DNA of 64,000 nt from Rhodohalobacter sp. 614A. Lineage in GTDB: Bacteria; Bacteroidota; Rhodothermia; Balneolales; Balneolaceae. A program made the translations under genes and the position numbers. Where the stretch lies: contig NZ_JAKEDS010000001.1 of assembly GCF_021462415.1 (NCBI RefSeq), positions 2,018,273-2,082,272 on the forward strand, given 5' to 3'. The notes under the pieces are model-generated. The model searched no databases and was not told where the DNA came from. It saw nothing but the letters and a program-made list of their open reading frames with translations. This document shows, in pieces, positions 49,258 through 56,435 of the stretch (its first letter is position 1; each line of letters starts with the position of its first letter).

Positions 49258-49641
49258 CTATGCACGATTCGGCTTTACCTTCGAAAAGGCAATCACAGAT
49301 CCGCAAATCATGGCTGCTACACCAGCCGCCCCGATTCCGGGAATGATGATAAAAGCCAATTCGGGAACGGATACAATCAGGTGGGCAGGAGAGACATTCT
49401 TTGCAAAAAGTGCATCCAGCGAATGATAGAGGCTTTGTAGATTCCAGCCATTTGTAGTCATAAAACATACAATAGCCAGTACAAACGTGGCTACACAAAA
49501 TGCCATATAGCTCATTCCAATTGTATTTATAACTTTTTTCCTGTCAGAAAATCCGCCATAAAACAGTTTTGCAGCCACCGGTATCAAAAGTATGATGACG
49601 GCCGTAGTAATTCCGATTAAGGTTGTAACTCCGGTACTCAT
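49258..49641 (-). CDS. Small membrane protein downstream of glutaminase
   Basis: This 127-residue protein has four predicted helices (residues about 7-24, 40-62, 85-100 and 101-118), with Asp/Arg only at turns (GGFSDRKKVI). No family is recognised. It begins 30 nt after the glutaminase stop and is the third gene of the repeat protein-glutaminase operon. Possible roles are ammonia or amino acid transport, or sensing. Confidence 0.65.
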   Translation of the reverse strand: MSTGVTTLIGITTAVIILLIPVAAKLFYGGFSDRKKVINTIGMSYMAFCVATFVLAIVCFMTTNGWNLQSLYHSLDALFAKNVSPAHLIVSVPELAFIIIPGIGAAGVAAMICGSVIAFSKVKPNRA

Positions 49642-49671
49642 TTTCTCTTTTATTTTAGTTCGTTTTCGGTT

Positions 49672-51249
49672 TTACCGGTGTTTTGTGATTCCCGTTTTTT
49701 TGGTTTTGAGGGCATTTTCCAGCATCTCCTGAATCTCTTTATGTTTAAATTTTTTGGCATCATCCAGCGGAGTATTTCCCCAGCGGTCTTTGGGTGAGAG
49801 AAATACATTCTGGTCAATCAAATGCCGGACAACCTCTGTTTGTCCTTCACAAGCGGCCAAATGAAGAGGCGTTCGTCCGTCATAATCCGCCGTATTTGGG
49901 CTGACACCTTCTGCCTCTAACCGAAAGATTTCATCCAAATCACCATGGCTTGCGGCACGAATCAATTCCATCACTTTGGATGCCATGATTTCACTCTGCT
50001 TTCTCCGGGGATTGATTTTTGATGAATGTCCGACGAGCGAGTCGTATTGATGAAAACTGAATCGCTCCACAAGCCGCTCGCAAAATTCTACACCACGAAC
50101 CGTATTGCCAAGATGATCCAGCCTTGGCGACCAAATGCTGATGCCCATCAGGTTTGGAATCACCAGCATTAATGCGCCAGAAACGCCACTTTTTGCCGGC
50201 AGACCAATCTTGAAGGCAAACTCCCCTGAAAAATCGTACATCCCACAACTCAGCATCAGCGAAAGACAATTTTGTACGGTGGACGGTTTGAAGATCACAT
50301 TGCCCGTAAGTGGATTGGTACCTGCATTGGCCAAAGTTGCAGCTGCAACGGCAAGATCATACGTACAGGATTCTATCGAGCAGCACTGGAAATAGAATTC
50401 CAGGGTTTCGGTCAGGTTGGTGTGCTCAGGAAATGCGTGTTTCTCTCTCATGAAATAAGCCAGTGCAAAATTCCGGTCAGCGGTCTGGCGCTCAGACAGA
50501 TAAACAGCATTGTTAAAACTCACAGCTTTATCCCCGCAAAGTGCTTCCCATGTTTTATGAACCTTATCAAATCGATCCGCGATGTTGTTTTGGCGATCAA
50601 TCAGAGAGCAGCTCATCATGGCTCCGGCGTTAATCATGGGATTATGAGGAAGCCCTTTGCCGTTTAGAGTGAGTTCGTTAAATGAATGTCCGCTGGGTTC
50701 CCGCCCCACATGGCTGTGCACTTTCTTTTCCCCAAGTTCTTCCAGTGCAAGACAATAGTTGATCGGCTTGCAGGATGATTGCAGGCAAAAGTTGGTTCTG
50801 GAATCTCCCATCGAGAAGCGTTGTCCGTCCACCGTACAAATGGAAAGGGCAAAGTGATCCGGGTTTACACGGGCAAGCTGTGGAATATAATCAGCCACAT
50901 TTCCTCTGTGGTTTTTCTTTGTATCCTGAAATATTTCCTCAACCTGTTTACAGAATGCTTCAAAATCCGGGATAACCAGGTTTTCTGTGAGTGACTTCTT
51001 AATCAATGCATTCTGTTTCAGAATTTCATTGAATTCGGCTTGGGTAATGGTCGGACTTTTTCTCTCTTTCAGTTCTTCAATCCGGAAATTTCGAAGCAAT
51101 TCCTGGATACGGGGATCATCAGGCAGAATTCCGGTACGCGCCAGTCTATTCAAGAATTTATCCTGATCAACCGATTTTTTCTTTCCTGATTCGAGGATTC
51201 TGAACAGAGAATCTGCAGTATTATTATCGATTTGTGAGGTGGTAATCAT
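49672..51249 (-). CDS. glsA: Glutaminase with C-terminal ankyrin repeats
   Basis: This 525-residue enzyme has a serine beta-lactamase-like glutaminase core in residues about 75-415: FCLQSSCKPINYCLALEELG holds the catalytic Ser-x-x-Lys, GLPHNPMINAGAMMSCSLI and FALAYFMREKHAFP continue it, and CGMYDFSGEFAFKIGLPAKSGVSGALMLVIPN ends it. Two or three ankyrin repeats follow (VMELIRAASHGDLDEIFRLEAEG, DGRTPLHLAACEGQTEVVRHLI, WGNTPLDDAKKFKHKEIQEML). The N-terminal 75 residues (DSLFRILESGKKKSVDQDKFLNRL) resemble an EF-hand-like element. It hydrolyses glutamine to glutamate and ammonia; the ankyrin part is for protein contact. The preceding repeat-protein gene ends 15 nt before its start. Confidence 0.93.
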   Translation of the reverse strand: MITTSQIDNNTADSLFRILESGKKKSVDQDKFLNRLARTGILPDDPRIQELLRNFRIEELKERKSPTITQAEFNEILKQNALIKKSLTENLVIPDFEAFCKQVEEIFQDTKKNHRGNVADYIPQLARVNPDHFALSICTVDGQRFSMGDSRTNFCLQSSCKPINYCLALEELGEKKVHSHVGREPSGHSFNELTLNGKGLPHNPMINAGAMMSCSLIDRQNNIADRFDKVHKTWEALCGDKAVSFNNAVYLSERQTADRNFALAYFMREKHAFPEHTNLTETLEFYFQCCSIESCTYDLAVAAATLANAGTNPLTGNVIFKPSTVQNCLSLMLSCGMYDFSGEFAFKIGLPAKSGVSGALMLVIPNLMGISIWSPRLDHLGNTVRGVEFCERLVERFSFHQYDSLVGHSSKINPRRKQSEIMASKVMELIRAASHGDLDEIFRLEAEGVSPNTADYDGRTPLHLAACEGQTEVVRHLIDQNVFLSPKDRWGNTPLDDAKKFKHKEIQEMLENALKTKKTGITKHR

Positions 51250-51264
51250 GGAATGGTAGGTTTG

Positions 51265-51666
51265 TTAACGTCGAACGTTATCTGTGGTTTTTGATAGCAG
51301 GTTGATTCGGCGAATAAAATTCTTTCCGAGAATACCTTTTGGCCCGGCATATTGACCGGCGGTAACCGTATTTGAAGAATCAACTTCTGCCCGGCGCAGG
51401 AAATGTTTGCCAAGCGGTCCTTTTGTATGCGAAAGCTGATCGGCTGATCTTGTGGTTGTTTCAGGCTGAAGATCAACCCGTTGAATGAAATTCTTGCCGA
51501 GTGGCCCTTTAGGCCGTGTAGTTTGATCGACTGTTACTAATGATTCAGAGTAAGCATCAATCCAGCGAAGAGTATTTTTGCCGAGAGGTCCCCGGTGATG
51601 TTGCTGGGCGATACTCATACTTGTGAGAGTTACTAAAAGTGTAACGGTTATACATACATGTTTCAT
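51265..51666 (-). CDS. Secreted protein of four tandem 28-29-residue repeats
   Basis: This 133-residue protein has a signal peptide (VCITVTLLVTLTSMSIAQ) and four repeats starting RGPLGKNTLRW (25), KGPLGKNFIQR (53), KGPLGKHFLRR (82) and KGILGKNFIRR (110). The period is 28, 29 and 28 residues. Each unit is a Gly-Pro-Leu-Gly-Lys block, a hydrophobic pair and a basic end, followed by a Ser/Thr-rich spacer. There are no Cys. I recognise no family. Repeats bordered by Arg-Arg or Lys-Arg resemble multi-copy peptide precursors. It lies 15 nt upstream of glsA on the same strand. Processing and function are speculative. Confidence 0.75.
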   Translation of the reverse strand: MKHVCITVTLLVTLTSMSIAQQHHRGPLGKNTLRWIDAYSESLVTVDQTTRPKGPLGKNFIQRVDLQPETTTRSADQLSHTKGPLGKHFLRRAEVDSSNTVTAGQYAGPKGILGKNFIRRINLLSKTTDNVRR

Positions 51667-51849
51667 AATGATCTATTTTTGCTTTACAGAAATGATATTC
51701 TCTTTTGATATCACTCCTTGATTTTTTTGACGATGTAAAAATAGACAGGAGAAGTGTGGAAGCGTTATCAAAAAAGCGGAAAATGCATGTACATTTCCGC
51801 CAAACTCACGTTACAAATCCGACAGACTATAACAAATCCGACAAAAAAC

Positions 51850-53520
51850 TTATGCCTGAGTTTGCAGGAGGGCAGAAGGGCTTAAGCCAAACTCTTTTTT
51901 AAAACATTTGGAAAAGTAAGAAGGACTGGAGAAACCGGTTTGGTACGCAATTTCAGCAATGTTCTGGTCGCTCCCCAATAACAGTTCTTTAGCGCGATGC
52001 AGGCGAACGGAAGAGATCAGTTGAATTGGTGATTTGTTCGTTACGGCTTTTAGCTTCCGTTGCAGCTGGCGTTCACTGATGCCGATCTCTTTGCAAAGTG
52101 TTTCCACTCCGAAAGATTCATCATCTAAATGAGAATCGATGCTTTGAAGTACATTTTCGAGCAGCGAACCATTTTGTGGGAATTGTTTTGGATAAGGACT
52201 GGCCTGATGATTGCCGCCATCCATTTGGTCGATAACACTGAACAGCGAGAATGTTTCACCCGATTGTGTGTCGAAAAAAGTTTTGAACGGGTTGAATGAT
52301 AGTCCGGCGCCCGACAGAAGATTTTTGACCGTTTGGGTCAGTAATATTTGGTTTCGCTGAGCTTGCTGAAGAATTGAATCAAAAAACTTTTTGGTTTCGT
52401 CGCGGATAAAGTGAGCTTCATCCACAGCGGCTTCTTTAATATGAATGGCTGTAGAAAGCCCCGCATTTTTGTCTCGAAAAGCGTCCATCAAATCTATACT
52501 GCAATGAACGGCTTTGCTGGGGCCTTCAAAAGTGGCAATAAAGGTATGGTTATTCCACTGGACAATATTTCCGCGGTATTGTTCAACGTATTGTTGAATC
52601 AGTGCCTGATAATCAACACTCTTGTTTTCGGGAGAGGTGATTCGGGTTGCAACAATAGTGAAAAGTTGTTCCTGGTAACTTCGTGGCGGCTTAATATTCA
52701 GGATGAACGATTTCATCTCTTCCAGGATCTCATTTGTATTTCCCGCCCAAAACAAGTGATCCTTGCCGGGAAATTCTACAAATTTCGCTCCCTTGATACG
52801 CTCCGCAATAAACCGTCCCTCCTCAATTTTAACATCGATATCATTGGTGCGCTGCATGATTAACGTGGGTACTTTTATGGAGCCCAAAATATCAATGATA
52901 TCAATCTGAGTATTCATTTTCGTGAGCACCATTGCCGCACTGGGACTGGCTCCGGATCGGAAATAATTCGCCAGCCAATCCATGAAAGTCTTGTCATGTG
53001 CTTTGGACGGTGCCAGGGTTTCCAGATTCATTTCACCGCTTCCCCAGCTGTTTTCAATCATATCGTACACAACCTGGCGCTCTTTATCAGTTGGCGCCCA
53101 GGGATATTCCGCGGCATATCGCCGTTTGGCAAATATCCCAAAAGTGATCAATGAAATAACACGGTTTGGGTAAGTGGCAGCGAAAAGGGCAGAAACTGAA
53201 CCTCCTTCCGAATGGCCAAACAAAACGGCTTTTTCAGATCCGACGGCATCCATCACAGCGCGGATGTCATCCATTCTCTCTTCCAGTGTGGAAAGCTCTA
53301 CAACCCGGTCCGAAAGTCCGGTTCCGCGTTTATCAAACAGAATCACACGGGCTATCTTGCCCAGTTCCTCCAAAAAATGTACAAGTTCGGGGCACGTCCA
53401 CATCCAGTCGATATTGGAAACCCAACCCGGAATATAAACCAGGTCAATGGAACCTGAGCCAAAAACCTGGTAGGCAATATTAATACGTCCGCTTTTTGTG
53501 TATTGAGTAGTGGGTTTCAT
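51850..53520 (-). CDS. Three-domain fusion: alpha/beta hydrolase, cyclase-like domain, AraC HTH
   Basis: This 556-residue protein has an alpha/beta hydrolase at 1-275 (nucleophile elbow FGHSEGGSVSALFA with Ser104, Asp near 227 in QRTNDIDVK, His255 in GKDHLFWAG). A class III adenylate-cyclase-like domain spans about 283-412 (YQEQLFTIVATRITSPEN, then NHTFIATFEGPSKAVHCSIDLMDAFR and QILLTQTVKNLLSGAGLSF), but the metal-binding Asp of the cyclase start is missing. An AraC HTH ends it at 455-553 (GVETLCKEIGISERQLQRKLKAVTNKSPIQLISSVRL, IAEIAYQTGFSSPSYFSKCFKKEFGLSPSALL). A soluble ligand- or ester-sensing regulator is likely. It precedes the repeat-protein operon (183 nt). Confidence 0.85.
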   Translation of the reverse strand: MKPTTQYTKSGRINIAYQVFGSGSIDLVYIPGWVSNIDWMWTCPELVHFLEELGKIARVILFDKRGTGLSDRVVELSTLEERMDDIRAVMDAVGSEKAVLFGHSEGGSVSALFAATYPNRVISLITFGIFAKRRYAAEYPWAPTDKERQVVYDMIENSWGSGEMNLETLAPSKAHDKTFMDWLANYFRSGASPSAAMVLTKMNTQIDIIDILGSIKVPTLIMQRTNDIDVKIEEGRFIAERIKGAKFVEFPGKDHLFWAGNTNEILEEMKSFILNIKPPRSYQEQLFTIVATRITSPENKSVDYQALIQQYVEQYRGNIVQWNNHTFIATFEGPSKAVHCSIDLMDAFRDKNAGLSTAIHIKEAAVDEAHFIRDETKKFFDSILQQAQRNQILLTQTVKNLLSGAGLSFNPFKTFFDTQSGETFSLFSVIDQMDGGNHQASPYPKQFPQNGSLLENVLQSIDSHLDDESFGVETLCKEIGISERQLQRKLKAVTNKSPIQLISSVRLHRAKELLLGSDQNIAEIAYQTGFSSPSYFSKCFKKEFGLSPSALLQTQA

Positions 53521-53814
53521 AAATCTCTTATGATTGGCACGTCCTTCAACATGCTTGAAAAACCGTCATATCAGAAGCTTTATTGATGTTACCTGAGACA
53601 GTAATAGGGTTTTGGGATTGGATCAAACTCCCTTGTGTAAACTCTTTAAAAATTTCGGGAAACATACTCCATTTCGAAAACATCTGCAATCTATCTCATC
53701 CACATGAGGGCCGATTTCTTTGAAGAAAGACTAAATCTAAGTTTTCAAACGCTTTTCAGATCAAGACGTCTAATCATCAAGAGCATAAACTCAGAAAACC
53801 AAAACAAGAGAAAA

Positions 53815-54348
53815 ATGACTAATAAAAATACGAATGGGAAAAAGAAAAGCATCAACTATTATATGCGGGTCCTTCACCGGGATATTGGCTTTTTCATCGT
53901 CGGACTGATTGTTATCTACTCCATCAGCGGAATTGTGCTTACCTACCGCGATACGGACTTCCTGAAATCAGAAAGGCAGGTTGAACGGCAACTGGAACCA
54001 AACATGGAAGCCGACCAATTGGGACAAGTGTTGAGAATGCGGGGATTTCGTGTTGAAAGTGAGAATCTGGAGATTATTAACTTCGAAAGCGGAACTTATA
54101 ACAAGGAGACCGGCCTTGCCACTTATACAGTGAATGAACTTCCAGCCATCCTGGAACGTTTTGACCGGCTTCACAAAACAGCAAGCAGCAGTGCCGCCAG
54201 TCCGTTTACAGCGATATTGGGATTCCTTCTGCTTTTTATGGCCGTTTCTTCTTTGTGGATGTTCAAAACCACGTCTCCACATTTTAAACGTGGAATAGTT
54301 TTGACGGTGGCAGGCGTTCTGGCTTCGATTGCTTTACTGGTATTTTGA
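53815..54348 (+). CDS. PepSY-associated transmembrane protein
   Basis: This 177-residue protein has three helices (residues about 26-47, 123-140, 150-172). It starts YYMRVLHRDIGFFIVGLIVIYSISGIVLTYRD, with the conserved His-Arg-Asp-x-Gly near the first helix as in PiuB/PepSY-TM proteins, and has the RFDRLHKTASSSAASPFTAILGFLLLF segment (His after the loop) typical of the last conserved helix. It is a short form of the family linked to siderophore iron reduction in the periplasm. ATG 53815 is preferred over 53704 since the extra 37 residues are not hydrophobic or conserved-looking. Confidence 0.83.
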   Translation: MTNKNTNGKKKSINYYMRVLHRDIGFFIVGLIVIYSISGIVLTYRDTDFLKSERQVERQLEPNMEADQLGQVLRMRGFRVESENLEIINFESGTYNKETGLATYTVNELPAILERFDRLHKTASSSAASPFTAILGFLLLFMAVSSLWMFKTTSPHFKRGIVLTVAGVLASIALLVF

Positions 54349-54370
54349 CTTTTTTTAAAGAAAAATCCGG

Positions 54371-54742
54371 CTATAAAAAAGCGTACATCAGGAAGGCACC
54401 AAAAGCAATGGCGAGCAGTCCGCCAATATAACGGTACGGTTTCAGGAAGTTTACAGCCCATTCGACCAAATGCTGAAAATTATTATGCCCGATAAGTATC
54501 AGAGCCACGGCGGCGATGATAGCAAACCATCCAATGGCTTCCATAATGAGTGGATAATCAGAAATCTCAGCAAAATAGATCAGAAGAATTCCGATAATCA
54601 TCCGAATTGCGATTGCAAAATAATGGAGTTGAACATTGTTTGATTCGCTCTTCAGAAAATCAAAAATGAAATCGGGTTTGATGAGCAATGCGATTCCGGC
54701 TGCAATAACCAGTCCACCAAAAAAGACAATGATTAGCTCCAT
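54371..54742 (-). CDS. Small integral membrane protein
   Basis: This 123-residue protein has four predicted helices (about 3-22, 42-60, 66-84, 100-122) and a charged loop (FDFLKSESNNVQLHYF). I recognise only general similarity to small inner-membrane proteins. It converges with the PepSY gene (22 nt) and is separate from the acetyltransferase gene upstream. Confidence 0.7.
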   Translation of the reverse strand: MELIIVFFGGLVIAAGIALLIKPDFIFDFLKSESNNVQLHYFAIAIRMIIGILLIYFAEISDYPLIMEAIGWFAIIAAVALILIGHNNFQHLVEWAVNFLKPYRYIGGLLAIAFGAFLMYAFL

Positions 54743-54852
54743 AAGTATAGCTTTTAGATTTGAAAAACTACTACTCTGTTTTGGAATCTACTGATGTTCA
54801 GAGTTATGTCAAAGTGTTGCTAAATTGTAGTGGAACTTCGGGATGGCGTTCA

Positions 54853-54957
54853 CCAAGCAGAGTTTAGGAACAAGCTTCTCATCTGCAAAAGTATGAACAT
54901 CTGAATGCAGATTTCAGAAGAGCTCTACTTCTGCCTTCGGATATTCGCTAATCTTCA
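54853..54957. repeat. Degenerate intergenic repeat, copy 1 (with 61319-61430)
   Basis: CCAAGCAGAGTTTAGGAACAAG begins a block that includes AAAAGTATGAACA (54887-54899), the same 13-mer as at 61348-61360, followed by ATTTCAGAAGAG and CTTCTGCCTTC. It fills much of the gap after aceF. The element is a diverged palindromic repeat type without coding potential. Confidence 0.55.
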
Positions 54958-54971
54958 TTCCTTACTATGTT

Positions 54972-56423
54972 TTACTCACCCAAGAGCGCCTTGTACGGAT
55001 CTTCCAACGCATTGCAAACATATCTCAGGAAACGCGCGCCCTCGGCACCGTCTATTAGCCTGTGATCGTAGGAAAGGCTAAGCGGGAGTGTCAGTACAGG
55101 TTCAAATGATCCATCTTTGTAAACCGGTTTTGCGGTCATTTCCGAAACGCCTAAAATGGCTACCTGCGGATGATAAATCACAGGTGTGAATTGTGTTCCG
55201 CCAATACCGCCAAGATTGGAAATGATAAAATTTCCACCTTCCATCTCTTCACCTGAAAGTTTGCCTTCACGGGCTTTTTCGGCCAGTTCTGAGATTTCAA
55301 CAGAGATATCAATGATCGATTTTCGATCCACATCTTTCACAATCGGAACCAGTAATCCTTTTTCCGTATCCACGGCAATACCGATGTGCGTGTATTTTTT
55401 GAGGATGACTTCCTCACTTTCCATATCGATGCTGGCGTTGAACTTCGGAAACTGGTGCAGAGCAGTCGCAATCATTTTGGTGAGGACAGCTGTGATTGTC
55501 AGCTTGCCGCCCTTTCCCTCGGCTTCTTCCTGGTGCTCTTCCACATATTTTTGAATATTGGAGACATCAGCTTCATCAAACTGTGTGACATGTGGAATAG
55601 CTTGCCATGATTTTTGGGTCTGTTTAGCCGTGGCTTTACGGATGGCGGACAAGGGTTTTCGCTCCACTTGTCCCCACTGACTAAAATCGGGCAACTCACG
55701 ATCTGACTTTTTCTTTTCGCTGCTTCCTCCGCCGGATCGCTTCACATCTTCTGTTGTGATGAGGCCGTTTGGTCCGGTTCCCTTTACATTTTTCAGGTCA
55801 ATTCCCTGTTCACGGGCAAACCGTTTTGCGCCCGGAGCGGCCAGAATTTCATCACTATCAGAATCTTTTTTGGCTGATTTTTCACCTGATTTTTCTGATT
55901 CCTCAGGCTCTTCATCATCATCTTCTTCTTTACTCTCTTTTTTATCCTCTGATTCGTCTTCACCCTCATCCTCAGAAGATTCTTTCTCCTCGGATTCTTC
56001 TGGTTCTCCCTCTGCTTCATCAGACGATGCTTTTTTCTCTTTATTCTCATCATCTTCCGAATCGTCTTCGTCTACATCTTCATCCTTTTCATCTTCGTCC
56101 TGATCTGCTTTGTCTTCATCTGTCTCATTTTCTTTAGATTCGTTCTCTTCTTCGTCACCGGATTCATCCTCCTCTTCATCACTTTCATCGTCTTCAAGAA
56201 GTAAAATTACATCCCCGGTTTTGATGGAATCTCCCTCGCTGACTTTTACCTCTTTCACGGTTCCGGCTTCAGGTGAGGGAACTTCCACCGTTGCTTTATC
56301 ACTTTCTACGGCAATGATGGAATCGTCCTTTTCGATGGTATCGCCTTCTTTTACAAGTACTTCGGCCACAGAGCCTTCGTCGGCATCTTCGGAGAGTTTT
56401 GGTAGTGTAATTTCTTTCGCCAT
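54972..56423 (-). CDS. aceF: Pyruvate dehydrogenase E2, dihydrolipoamide acetyltransferase
   Basis: This 483-residue protein has one lipoyl domain (2-77; Lys43 in ESDKATVEVPS), a very acidic low-complexity linker (about 78-192), an E3/E1-binding domain (about 193-230: LAAPGAKRFAREQGIDLKNVKGTGPNGLITTEDV) and the catalytic core (about 250-483) with YDHRLIDGAEGARFLRYV, the His and Asp of acetyl transfer. It carries acetyl to CoA in the pyruvate dehydrogenase complex. It begins 12 nt after aceE, with which it forms an operon. E3 (lipoamide dehydrogenase) is not in the window. Linkers in other bacteria are usually Ala/Pro-rich; this one is Glu/Asp-rich. Confidence 0.95.
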   Translation of the reverse strand: MAKEITLPKLSEDADEGSVAEVLVKEGDTIEKDDSIIAVESDKATVEVPSPEAGTVKEVKVSEGDSIKTGDVILLLEDDESDEEEDESGDEEENESKENETDEDKADQDEDEKDEDVDEDDSEDDENKEKKASSDEAEGEPEESEEKESSEDEGEDESEDKKESKEEDDDEEPEESEKSGEKSAKKDSDSDEILAAPGAKRFAREQGIDLKNVKGTGPNGLITTEDVKRSGGGSSEKKKSDRELPDFSQWGQVERKPLSAIRKATAKQTQKSWQAIPHVTQFDEADVSNIQKYVEEHQEEAEGKGGKLTITAVLTKMIATALHQFPKFNASIDMESEEVILKKYTHIGIAVDTEKGLLVPIVKDVDRKSIIDISVEISELAEKAREGKLSGEEMEGGNFIISNLGGIGGTQFTPVIYHPQVAILGVSEMTAKPVYKDGSFEPVLTLPLSLSYDHRLIDGAEGARFLRYVCNALEDPYKALLGE

Positions 56424-56435
56424 CTTGATAAAAAG

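Noticed and set aside
49672-51249. Glutaminase acquired from a eukaryote because of its ankyrin repeats
   Set aside because: Glutaminase-ankyrin proteins are known in bacteria as well; nothing here points to recent transfer.
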